The notes beneath the pieces were generated by a model. The model was not told the DNA's origin and did no database searches. It saw only the letters and a program-made list of their open reading frames with translations. A program made the position numbers and the translations under genes. A stretch of DNA of 6,928 nt from Fervidobacterium sp. (lineage in GTDB: Bacteria; Thermotogota; Thermotogae; Thermotogales; Fervidobacteriaceae). The DNA is taken from contig DPIB01000121.1 in assembly GCA_003522805.1 (NCBI GenBank), forward strand, positions 1-6,928, in the 5' to 3' direction. Shown here piece by piece: positions 1 through 5,373 of the stretch; within the stretch, counting starts at the first letter, position 1; each line of letters begins with the position of its first letter.

Positions 1-49
1 AGGTGGTGGGATGGTTTAAAGAGCAACCTTCCTTTAATTACTCACTCTA
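1..49. other. Left edge, 49 nt beyond meaB: content unresolved
   Basis: Two readings are possible. On the plus strand, open frames end here (stops at 17-19 and 51-53), so a convergent gene could finish at the edge. On the minus strand, GGAAGG lies beside a TTG at about 28-26, too close for a normal start. The TTAAAG/CTTTAA dyad (16-37) lacks a GC-rich stem and T tract, so it is not a terminator call. Confidence 0.25.
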
Positions 50-1009
50 CTAACCGCCAAATGGTGACTTACAAATTTCAGCAAGTACGGTATTTACCAT
101 TGCATTGACATCGTTAGAATCGATACTTCGGAGCACACTTTGAATTCTTTTATCCAAAATTGCCTCTGCATGCTTTTTCATTCGTCTATTCGCCCTTTGA
201 CTGATCTCACCAGTCTCATAGAGGTGTATTCTATGCTTTTCTATCTCATTGTACAATTCATCTATACCCTTTCCAGAAGTTGCCACGCTCATTACTATCG
301 GTTTACATACTTCGGAAATATTCAAAATGGTCTCTAAGTTCATTTTCAGAAGTTCGGCACCTTCTATATCTGCTTTGTTTATCACAAAGACATCGGCAAT
401 CTCCATGATACCAGCTTTCATAAGTTGGATTTCATCACCGGAACTTGGAGAGAGTACCAAGACCACCGTATCCGCTACGTATGCGATATCTACCTCGCTC
501 TGCCCAGCTCCAACCGTTTCGATGATGATGTAGTCGAAACCGTACAATTTATACAACATGATGACGCCAAACACGGAATCGTTCAATCCGCCGACATTGC
601 CTCTACTTCCCATGCTTCTAATGAATACGCCATCATCAGAAAAATGTCTTTTCATACGTATTCTATCGCCAAGCAACGCCCCACCTGTGAACGGACTCGA
701 TGGGTCAACTGCAATGATTCCAACTTTCTTTCCTTCTCTTCGCAGCGCAGAAACATATGCATCTGTCAAAGTACTCTTGCCTGCTCCAGGGCTACCAGTC
801 ACGCCAACTATATGGCTTTTGGATTGTGTCAATATTTCTTGAAGTTCGCCTTGAAGATAAAATATCAGCTCTGGGTCATTCTCAAAGAACGTAATCGCTT
901 TAGCAAGTGCCATTTGATCACCTTTTCTCAACTTCTTTATCAACTCACTAAGTTGTGCAGATTTTTGATTTAATACCAATTTTTCTGGTTTATCTGTTTC
1001 CATACTCAC
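50..1009 (-). CDS. meaB: Methylmalonyl-CoA mutase-associated GTPase MeaB (ArgK family)
   Basis: MeaB is a cytoplasmic SIMIBI-class G protein that loads and protects the adenosylcobalamin cofactor of methylmalonyl-CoA mutase; older annotation calls the family ArgK/LAO kinase. The 319 residues match the family's usual length. Visible motifs are the Walker A/P-loop GSPGAGKS (72-79), the family block VDPSSPFTGGALLGDRIRM (101-119), the G3-like ETVGAGQ (164-170) and the base-specifying NKAD (211-214). The N-terminal helical arm (about 1-65) and the C-terminal helical dimerisation region (about 265-319) are both present. It starts 5 nt after the B12-binding mutase subunit ends, so the two are surely co-transcribed. 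The start is ambiguous: GTG at 1009 lies 5 nt after a GAGTGA, while ATG at 1003 sits only 2 nt after AGGTGA; the choice changes two residues. All G motifs look intact. Identity is very secure; the mutase partner is inferred from the neighbour. Confidence 0.96.
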   Translation of the reverse strand: MSMETDKPEKLVLNQKSAQLSELIKKLRKGDQMALAKAITFFENDPELIFYLQGELQEILTQSKSHIVGVTGSPGAGKSTLTDAYVSALRREGKKVGIIAVDPSSPFTGGALLGDRIRMKRHFSDDGVFIRSMGSRGNVGGLNDSVFGVIMLYKLYGFDYIIIETVGAGQSEVDIAYVADTVVLVLSPSSGDEIQLMKAGIMEIADVFVINKADIEGAELLKMNLETILNISEVCKPIVMSVATSGKGIDELYNEIEKHRIHLYETGEISQRANRRMKKHAEAILDKRIQSVLRSIDSNDVNAMVNTVLAEICKSPFGG

Positions 1010-1014
1010 CTAAA

Positions 1015-1422
1015 TCACTCACTTATCTCTTGTCCAACAATTTCTTTAACTTTGTTTACAATATCAGATATCGGAGTACCAGGGCCAAAGACTGCTGCAA
1101 TACCCATCTTCATAAGCTGTTCACCGTCATCTGCAGGAATTATTCCACCGACAAAGACGGGAACGTGGAATTGATATTGGCTCATTAGCTCCAAGACTCT
1201 TTTGCAAACGCTCATATGTGCACCCGAAAGTATAGATAAACCAATCATATCCACGTCCTCTTGCATTGCAGTTCTTACTATCTCCTCAGGCGTCTGCCTC
1301 AAACCCGTGTATATTACCTCCATACCGGCATCCCTAAGACCTCTTGCAACGACCTTCGCACCCCTATCATGGCCATCGAGGCCTGGCTTTGCAATAAGTA
1401 CTCTGATCTTTCTATCACCCAT
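1015..1422 (-). CDS. Small B12-binding subunit of methylmalonyl-CoA mutase
   Basis: This is a stand-alone cobalamin-binding (Rossmann-like) domain of 135 residues, the form found where a CoA mutase is split into a catalytic barrel chain and a B12 chain. It holds adenosylcobalamin base-off/His-on for the radical interconversion of succinyl-CoA and methylmalonyl-CoA. The DxHxxG signature is seen at residues 16-21, with His18 the predicted cobalt ligand, and is followed by GLSILSGAH (about 81-89) and the VGGIIP loop that lines the nucleotide tail. I chose ATG at 1422 because GGGGTGA (1428-1434 on the other strand) lies 5 nt upstream; the longer reading from GTG 1431 begins inside that ribosome site. 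It is first in an operon with meaB. The large catalytic subunit is not in this window. Isobutyryl- or hydroxyisobutyryl-CoA mutase small subunits look alike, but the nearby epimerase and carboxyltransferase favour methylmalonyl-CoA. Confidence 0.92.
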   Translation of the reverse strand: MGDRKIRVLIAKPGLDGHDRGAKVVARGLRDAGMEVIYTGLRQTPEEIVRTAMQEDVDMIGLSILSGAHMSVCKRVLELMSQYQFHVPVFVGGIIPADDGEQLMKMGIAAVFGPGTPISDIVNKVKEIVGQEISE

Positions 1423-1427
1423 CAAAA

Positions 1428-1434
1428 TCACCCC
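1428..1434 (-). promoter_or_regulatory. Ribosome-binding site deciding the mutase-subunit start
   Basis: GGGGTGA on the minus strand, 5 nt before ATG at 1422. It contains the GTG (1431) that would give a three-residue longer protein, so the ATG is preferred. Confidence 0.75.
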
Positions 1435-1490
1435 TTAATACATCGATTGATTTATTCTCGATATCTTTGCCACATGCTTTCGTACTATTT

Positions 1491-1518
1491 ATTTTATCAC
1501 TGCAATTATCAATTTCAA
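1491..1518 (-). promoter_or_regulatory. Predicted sigma-A promoter of the mutase subunit/meaB operon
   Basis: On the minus strand TTGAAA (1518-1513, five of six matches to the -35 consensus) is followed after 16 nt by TAAAAT (1496-1491, five of six matches to -10). Transcription would begin near 1485, giving a leader of roughly 60 nt before the ATG at 1422. I see no B12-box or other riboswitch-like structure in so short a leader. The call rests on consensus matching only. Confidence 0.6.
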
Positions 1519-1538
1519 ACAGTTACAAATAGTATTGA

Positions 1539-1600
1539 ATATCAGAACATGTGGACAATCGTAAATAAATAGAACATATCTTGAGCATGTGCTCTGATAT
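1539..1600. repeat. Inverted repeats with shared half-site TGYTC(n)GATAT
   Basis: At 1576-1600 an imperfect 25-bp dyad has outer arms ATATC (1576-1580) and GATAT (1596-1600) and inner arms GAGCA (1583-1587) and TGCTC (1590-1594) around a central TG. A related half-site, TGTTCTGATAT, lies on the minus strand at 1549-1539. It differs from the plus-strand copy TGCTCTGATAT (1590-1600) by one base. The minus-strand copy TGCTCAAGATAT (1587-1576) is the third. They sit 20 to 80 bp upstream of the -35 box of the mutase/meaB promoter, where an activator or repressor could bind. The repeats are directly seen; an operator role is inference. Confidence 0.45.
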
Positions 1601-1716
1601 ACCGATTATCCTATCTATTCTCACATATTTCTTGACTACTTGTACGATATACTTTGAATAGTTGTAGACACATCCCCTTTCTAACCAACACTTTACGTTA
1701 CTTATGAAAAAATCAT

Positions 1717-1746
1717 TTGATTCTAAGATGAGAATTGTGGTATGAT
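1717..1746 (+). promoter_or_regulatory. Tentative promoter of the winged-helix gene
   Basis: TTGATT (1717-1722), an 18-nt spacer and TATGAT (1741-1746, five of six -10 matches). The -10 box overlaps the perfect palindrome ATGATATCAT (1742-1751), a possible operator. The -35 match is only four of six, and other AT-rich -10-like hexamers lie downstream, for example TATAAT at 1762-1767, which has no -35 at normal spacing. Treat as tentative. Confidence 0.35.
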
Positions 1747-1803
1747 ATCATGTAAGTAATCTATAATTAATGCTTAATACTATTATACCTAATTTAACAT
1801 GAG

Positions 1804-1840
1804 TTCACTTATTAATCTATGAATGATTCAGCAAAGTGAA
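1804..1840 (+). promoter_or_regulatory. Possible leader stem touching the ribosome site of the winged-helix gene
   Basis: TTCACTT (1804-1810) is the exact complement of AAGTGAA (1834-1840), enclosing 23 nt that include the dyad TGAAT-G-ATTCA (1820-1830). The downstream arm overlaps the first bases of the AAGGTGA ribosome site (1839-1845). It could act as an RNA stem reducing translation or as DNA-level half-sites for autoregulation. The sequence symmetry is real; function is inferred, and a 7-bp AT-rich stem is weak at high temperature. Confidence 0.35.
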
Positions 1841-1845
1841 GGTGA
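1839..1845 (+). promoter_or_regulatory. Ribosome-binding site supporting a TTG start
   Basis: AAGGTGA lies 6 nt before TTG at 1852. There is no ATG near the start of the open frame, so this site is the main evidence that translation begins at the TTG. Confidence 0.75.
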
Positions 1846-1851
1846 TAATTA

Positions 1852-2169
1852 TTGATACATCTCTTGGGAGATTTCCGTATCGATGAGGTACCAGATATCT
1901 CATTAAGTGTAAAAGAGATAACAACCTTAGCCTATTTAATTTTACAAAACGGGCCTTGTTTTTTCAATGAGATGTCTGAGATACTATCTGAAATTTCGGA
2001 ATACGATGCAAACTATGTAAAGAATATCCTTAGGAGATTGTCAAAAAAGGTTGGTGCATTGATCAAATTTGAAACCGACGGATACAGGATTATCGTGGAA
2101 GATAGACCAAATACAGATGTTGAAGTCGTTCAAATACTCGTTGATAGTTTGATAGATGAAAATGATTAA
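1852..2169 (+). CDS. Small stand-alone winged-helix regulator, OmpR/SARP-type DNA-binding domain
   Basis: This 105-residue protein looks like the N-terminal DNA-binding domain of SARP-family activators (Trans_reg_C fold). The opening strand LLGDFRI (4-10) matches their LLGxFRV start. A helical region from SVKEITTLAYLIL (19-31) through the FFNEMSEILSE helix (38-48) leads to the probable recognition helix YDANYVKNILRRLSKKVG (51-68). The beta-hairpin wing FETDGYRIIVE (73-83) carries the typical GYRI. An acidic tail (about 84-105) follows. There is no receiver domain and no bacterial transcriptional activation (BTAD) domain, so it is either a minimal DNA-binding protein or acts with a partner. 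It is the only plus-strand gene here, divergent from the mutase/meaB operon and convergent with the biotin-carrier operon, so control of one of these or of itself is plausible but unproven. The TTG start is supported by AAGGTGA 6 nt upstream. The fold assignment comes from sequence pattern alone and is moderately sure. Confidence 0.75.
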   Translation: MIHLLGDFRIDEVPDISLSVKEITTLAYLILQNGPCFFNEMSEILSEISEYDANYVKNILRRLSKKVGALIKFETDGYRIIVEDRPNTDVEVVQILVDSLIDEND

Positions 2170-2232
2170 ATAGTGTTTTTATTATTGTAGGCAAACATAC
2201 AGAAATTCCCAAGGAAATACAATAAGAAAATG

Positions 2233-2275
2233 ATAAAAAAACAGAAGGTGGTAAAATGATTACCACCTTCTGTTT
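2233..2275 (-). terminator. Strong intrinsic terminator of the carboxyltransferase operon
   Basis: ACAGAAGGTGGTAA (2241-2254) and TTACCACCTTCTGT (2260-2273) form a perfect 14-bp inverted repeat with a 5-nt loop, extendable to 16 bp by A-T pairs (2239-2275). Read on the minus strand, the stem runs straight into a T tract (2241-2235), the textbook rho-independent form, about 40 nt after the biotin-carrier stop codon. For the plus-strand gene ending at 2169 it is followed by only three Ts, so it may also stop that transcript, but less efficiently. Confidence 0.93.
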
Positions 2276-2315
2276 CCGCAATTTATCTCAGTATTGACTA
2301 CCATAACATTTGAAA

Positions 2316-2780
2316 TTACTCAAGCTCTATAAGGAGTTGTCCAGTATCGACTGTATCTCCTTCTTTAACCTTTATACTTTTTACGATACCTGGTTTATCA
2401 GCAACAATATCATTTTCCATTTTCATTGCTTCGAGGATAAGGACTTTCTGACCATATTCAACTTTTTGCCCAGTGTTAACTAAAACTTTTAGTATAACAC
2501 CAGACATTGGAGCAATTATCTTTATACTGTCTGCACTAGCTGGAGCTGAAGCTGTTGTTTCTTCAGGTTGGAGGTTCGTTGCAGTTTTTTGCTGTTGCAC
2601 TGTTTCAGATTTTGCTCCTGAGATAGAAGAGCTAACTGCTGCAGACTGTTGAACTGTTTGAGAACTCTGCTGTGGCATCTGGACAACTTGCGTTGGTTGT
2701 TGAACAAATGAACTACCAATTTCTTCGACTTCTACGATGTACTCTCTACCGTTAACTTTGACAGCAAATTTCCTCACCAT
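2316..2780 (-). CDS. mmdC: Biotin carboxyl carrier subunit (methylmalonyl-CoA decarboxylase gamma / BCCP type)
   Basis: This protein carries CO2 on a covalently bound biotin between the carboxyltransferase and a second partner. The C-terminal biotinyl domain (about 84-154) contains the consensus EAMKME (117-122), with Lys120 the biotinylation site; the flanking APMSGVI (90-96) and the KPGIVKSIKVKEGDTV hairpin (129-144) are typical. The N-terminus MVRKFAVKVNGREYIVEVEE resembles the start of MmdC/GcdC and of pyruvate/oxaloacetate-type carrier subunits. A flexible linker (about 26-82) is rich in Gln, Ser, Thr and Ala with 13 Gln, more Gln-heavy than the usual Pro/Ala linker. Its ATG overlaps the stop of the OadG-like gene by 7 nt, with GAGGTGG upstream, so translation is probably coupled. 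It is the last gene before the terminator. It could serve a soluble propionyl-CoA carboxylase if a biotin carboxylase is encoded elsewhere. Confidence 0.93.
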   Translation of the reverse strand: MVRKFAVKVNGREYIVEVEEIGSSFVQQPTQVVQMPQQSSQTVQQSAAVSSSISGAKSETVQQQKTATNLQPEETTASAPASADSIKIIAPMSGVILKVLVNTGQKVEYGQKVLILEAMKMENDIVADKPGIVKSIKVKEGDTVDTGQLLIELE

Positions 2781-3190
2781 CTATTTCCACCTCTCCATCC
2801 ATGATTTCTCCATTCAACCCATTCTCTATGTCCCTTGGTACTACGGACATTTTCTTTCCTATAGATAGACTTTATAGTTACATCCTCACCCATTACAGTA
2901 TAGACTGCAGCAAACACGGCTGCTATTTCTTCATCTCCTGTACTCACAGTACTATCTCGAACTATGTGTTCTACACTTTTCTGTGGAGTCGTTTCCTCAG
3001 TAATAATCAAACCTTGTGCCTTGATTGAAGGTTGACCACCTTGTGGTGAAGTTGGTGTCTTTACCTTTTTATTCCGGCCAGATCCAAGGAAAGTCATGAG
3101 TTCAATTATGAAAAACAATATTACAAATACTATGAAAACAGTGACTAAACCCACTACAGTAACTGTAACCTCGTTTGGTCCATTCATCAT
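2774..3190 (-). CDS. OadG/MmdD-like membrane-anchor subunit of a biotin-dependent decarboxylase
   Basis: Proteins of this family (OadG, MmdD, GcdD) have one N-terminal membrane helix and a short cytoplasmic tail; they hold the carboxyltransferase and carrier to the membrane beta subunit of sodium-pumping decarboxylases. Here residues about 8-36 form one long hydrophobic helix, followed by a basic stretch (GRNKKVK, 38-44) that places the C-terminus in the cytoplasm. Next come a polar linker, a conserved-looking helix DEEIAAVFAAVYTVMGED (86-103) and VTIKSIYR (104-111), then a striking Trp/Arg/Gly tail (123-138) with four Trp. At 138 residues it is long for OadG but usual for MmdD-like forms. 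Two ribosome-like sites precede it: GAGGTGA suits the first ATG (9 nt) and GGGGTGA suits the second (4 nt), so Met1 versus Met2 is open. It lies between the carboxyltransferase and biotin carrier genes, as in mmd operons. The subunit type is confident, the exact substrate enzyme less so. Confidence 0.8.
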   Translation of the reverse strand: MMNGPNEVTVTVVGLVTVFIVFVILFFIIELMTFLGSGRNKKVKTPTSPQGGQPSIKAQGLIITEETTPQKSVEHIVRDSTVSTGDEEIAAVFAAVYTVMGEDVTIKSIYRKENVRSTKGHREWVEWRNHGWRGGNRW

Positions 3191-3245
3191 ATCACCCCAT
3201 CACCTCAAATTCCTTCTAAATTGATAAAGGTTTAACAATCTATAA

Positions 3246-4784
3246 TTATAGAGGTATATTTCCATGCTTTTTCTTTGGGCGTGCCTCTACTTTGGTTTCA
3301 GAGTATTCCAATGCTTTTTCTATCCATCTTCTCGTTTCTCTTGGATCAATTACAGCATCGACGTAACCTCTTGAAGCTGCAACATATGGATTTGCAAATG
3401 CCTCTCTGTATTCTTCTATCTTCTGCTTTCTCGTCTCCTCGGGATTTGGAGAACTATCGATTTCTTTCTTAAATATGATGTTTGCTGCCCCATCAGGTCC
3501 CATAACGGCAATTTCAGCGGTTGGCCATGCAGCGACAAAATCTGCGCCCAGATGCTTACTTCCCATCGCAATGTACGCACCACCATATGCCTTTCTAAGG
3601 ATTACAGTAATCTTCGATACAGTTGCCTCACTGTATGCATAGAGTAGCTTCGCACCGTGCCTAATGATTCCACCATGTTCTTGCTTTACTCCTGGTAAAT
3701 ACCCTGGTGTATCGACGAACGTAATAATTGGTATGTTGAACGCATCCAAAAATCTTATGAACCTCGCTGCTTTATCAGATGAATCTATATCGAGCACGCC
3801 AGCTAGGTTATTTGGTTGATTTGCAACGATACCGACAGATCTACCATTTATCCTTGCAAATCCAGTCACTATGTTCTTTGCGAAATGTTCGTACACTTCA
3901 AAGAATGTGCCATCATCGACTACACGCTTGATAACATCCTTCACGTCAAATCCCTTTTTAGAATCTATAGGGACTATCATATGTATATCTTCGATATTTG
4001 GAATGTTTGAAAACTCTTGATACGGCGGTTCTTCCATATTATTTTCAGGAATATATGAAAGAAGCATTCTTACAATCTCCATCGCATGTTTGTCATCTGC
4101 TGCTAGGAATTGGGCGTTTCCACTTTTTGAGTTGTGTACGTATGAACCGCCCAAGTTTTCTTTAGAGATGTCTTCACCTGTAACTGCTTTTATAACATTT
4201 GGGCCTGTGATGAACATCTGTGCAGTCTTATCTACCATAACAACGAAATCCGTTATTGCTGGAGAATAAACTGCGCCACCAGCACACGGACCTGCGATTA
4301 CAGTTATCTGAGGTATAACTCCTGAAGCTACCGTATTTCTAAAGAAAATCTCGCCATAACCATATAAAGAATCCACACCTTCTTGAATCCTCGCACCACC
4401 AGAATCGTTTATACCAACAAGTGGGATTCCCATTTTGAGTGCTAAATCCATGATTTTCATGATCTTCTTTGCGTGCATTTCACCCAAAGATCCTCCCATA
4501 ACAGTAAAGTCTTGAGAAAAAGCAGCAACAGGTCTACCGTTTATCTTACCTATTCCAGTAACAACACCATCTGCAGGGAGATCCATTTGGTCAAGTCCGA
4601 ATGCCGTATTCCTATGCTCAACGAACTTGTCGATTTCTTCAAAAGTTCCGGCATCAAACAAAAGTTCCAGCCTTTCTCGTGCCGTCAACTTCCCTTCTTT
4701 GTGCTGCTTTTCGATCTTGTCTTCCCCGCCACCAAGTTCCACTTTCTCTTCTAATTCACGCAGCTTCTGTATTAACTCGTCCAT
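3246..4784 (-). CDS. mmdA: Acyl-CoA carboxyltransferase (methylmalonyl-CoA decarboxylase alpha / propionyl-CoA carboxylase beta)
   Basis: The enzyme moves a carboxyl group between biotin and the alpha-carbon of propionyl-CoA, working on S-methylmalonyl-CoA in the reverse direction. Its 512 residues match the family, with two tandem crotonase-fold domains (about 1-260 and 270-512). Key sites seen are SQDFTVMGGSLGEMHAKKI (90-108), the CoA-side oxyanion loop GGARIQEG (129-136), GPCAGGAVYSPA (165-176), the second-domain VDTPGYLPG (357-365) and the biotin-side loop RKAYGGAYIAMGSKHLGAD (397-415). The end KKKHGNIPL is characteristic of the MmdA/PccB group. ATG 4784 is preceded by GAGGAGTG. The OadG-like and carrier genes follow in the same direction with a 55-nt gap, and the epimerase precedes it by 118 nt. 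With an OadG-like partner the decarboxylase (sodium pump) reading is favoured, but no membrane beta subunit is present here, so a soluble carboxylase or transcarboxylase remains possible. No catalytic element appears missing. Confidence 0.95.
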   Translation of the reverse strand: MDELIQKLRELEEKVELGGGEDKIEKQHKEGKLTARERLELLFDAGTFEEIDKFVEHRNTAFGLDQMDLPADGVVTGIGKINGRPVAAFSQDFTVMGGSLGEMHAKKIMKIMDLALKMGIPLVGINDSGGARIQEGVDSLYGYGEIFFRNTVASGVIPQITVIAGPCAGGAVYSPAITDFVVMVDKTAQMFITGPNVIKAVTGEDISKENLGGSYVHNSKSGNAQFLAADDKHAMEIVRMLLSYIPENNMEEPPYQEFSNIPNIEDIHMIVPIDSKKGFDVKDVIKRVVDDGTFFEVYEHFAKNIVTGFARINGRSVGIVANQPNNLAGVLDIDSSDKAARFIRFLDAFNIPIITFVDTPGYLPGVKQEHGGIIRHGAKLLYAYSEATVSKITVILRKAYGGAYIAMGSKHLGADFVAAWPTAEIAVMGPDGAANIIFKKEIDSSPNPEETRKQKIEEYREAFANPYVAASRGYVDAVIDPRETRRWIEKALEYSETKVEARPKKKHGNIPL

Positions 4785-4902
4785 CTATTTCACTCCTCTC
4801 GCTTTCTCGCTTTATTGTTCTCCTAATAATTAGTTTAATCCGGCTTGGTCTAGTGAATATTATCGTCCTCTCCATCTACCCCATCTACTACTGAATAAAC
4901 TA
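4785..4902 (-). other. Epimerase-carboxyltransferase spacer with short tandem repeats
   Basis: This 118-nt gap is the longest inside the minus-strand cluster. It contains CCATCTAC twice (4872-4879, 4881-4888) and TCTCGCTT twice in tandem (4797-4804, 4805-4812), written on the plus strand. No convincing promoter, terminator or small gene is seen; the weak ACTGA/TCAGT dyad (4890-4907) overlaps the epimerase stop and has no T tract. Confidence 0.4.
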
Positions 4903-5310
4903 TCAGTGTGCCCCTTCAACTAATTCCACAAGTACACCGCCCGTCGTTTTTGGATGAAGGAAAAGCACACGTGTATTCCCGGCACCCATTTTCGGTTCTT
5001 CGGATAACGGTTGTAAACCACTCTCCTTAGCCAATCTGACAGCATCATCGATTCCAATCACATTAAATGCGATATGATGTATACCCTCTCCCTTTTTTTC
5101 AAGAAAGCCAGAGACTTCAGAATTATCACTCATTGGCTCGAGCAACTCGATCCGAGTATCACCGACTTTGACAAAATATACCCTTAGCCCCCTATCAGGA
5201 AGTTCTTCGATATCTGTGACCTGTAAACCAAGAAAACCTTTATAGAATTTCAGTCTCTCTTGAGCACTTCTCACCGCTATGCCGATATGATCGATTCTAT
5301 TCGTATGCAC
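4903..5310 (-). CDS. mce: Methylmalonyl-CoA epimerase
   Basis: This cytoplasmic metalloenzyme of the vicinal-oxygen-chelate superfamily interconverts R- and S-methylmalonyl-CoA, joining the B12 mutase (R form) to biotin carboxyl transfer (S form). Two beta-alpha-beta-beta-beta modules are recognisable: RIDHIGIAV (5-13) opens the first and GIHHIAFNV (76-84) the second. Predicted metal ligands are His8, Glu55 (in IELLEP), His79 and Glu129 (in VLVELVE); the first, third and fourth fit the family pattern well and the second is less certain. The 135-residue length is normal. I chose GTG at 5310 because AAGGGAGG lies 8 nt upstream; the longer reading from GTG 5331 would translate through that ribosome site. 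It heads the metabolic genes, 63 nt after the nucleotide-fold protein. Other glyoxalase-fold proteins look alike, but the neighbours make this call strong. Confidence 0.95.
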   Translation of the reverse strand: MHTNRIDHIGIAVRSAQERLKFYKGFLGLQVTDIEELPDRGLRVYFVKVGDTRIELLEPMSDNSEVSGFLEKKGEGIHHIAFNVIGIDDAVRLAKESGLQPLSEEPKMGAGNTRVLFLHPKTTGGVLVELVEGAH

Positions 5311-5318
5311 AAAACCAG

Positions 5319-5326
5319 CCTCCCTT
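5319..5326 (-). promoter_or_regulatory. Ribosome-binding site deciding the epimerase start
   Basis: AAGGGAGG on the minus strand, 8 nt before GTG at 5310. It lies inside the upstream extension from GTG 5331, arguing for the shorter 135-residue protein. Just upstream is an 11-bp dyad CACTT-A-AAGTG (5339-5329), possibly regulatory. Confidence 0.7.
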
Positions 5327-5373
5327 ATCACTTTAAGTGCTATATAATCATTCTATTCTCCAAAAGTATAGTG

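Larger units (their letters stand above)
1423..1851. other. 429-nt non-coding stretch between divergent genes
   Basis: This AT-rich stretch separates the minus-strand mutase/meaB operon from the plus-strand winged-helix gene. It holds the predicted minus-strand promoter (1491-1518), a group of related short inverted repeats (1539-1600), a tentative plus-strand promoter with a 10-bp palindrome at its -10 box (1717-1751), and a leader stem next to the plus-strand start (1804-1840). Short open frames in it lack ribosome sites and recognisable protein character. From about 1601 to 1716 I see nothing I can name. The region is long for this otherwise compact stretch. Confidence 0.7.

Noticed and set aside
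1..19. Plus-strand frame ending in GGGMV, considered as a GroEL-like Gly-Met tail
   Set aside because: Only five residues are visible and two other plus-strand frames are also open here, so no gene can be assigned.
425..973. Plus-strand open frame of 182 codons opposite meaB
   Set aside because: It is antisense to a clearly conserved gene, has low-complexity composition, and has no promoter or ribosome site.
1432..1600. Cobalamin riboswitch ahead of the B12-dependent mutase subunit
   Set aside because: Expected from the biology, but no B12 box or multi-stem structure is visible, and the predicted leader of about 60 nt is too short.
1632..1660. TTGACT at 1632-1637 as the -35 of a plus-strand promoter
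   Set aside because: No acceptable -10 hexamer occurs 16-18 nt downstream; the nearby TATACT is only 10 nt away.
2090..2281. Minus-strand open frame of 63 codons
   Set aside because: It starts within the terminator stem, runs antisense to the winged-helix gene, has no convincing ribosome site and shows no family character.
3240..3251. Perfect 12-bp palindrome CTATAATTATAG over the mmdA stop codon
   Set aside because: It is entirely A/T apart from its ends, overlaps coding sequence and has no T tract; chance in AT-rich DNA explains it.
4890..4907. ACTGA/TCAGT dyad at the end of the epimerase as a terminator
   Set aside because: The 5-bp stem is too weak, has no following T tract, and overlaps the stop codon; the genes probably read through.
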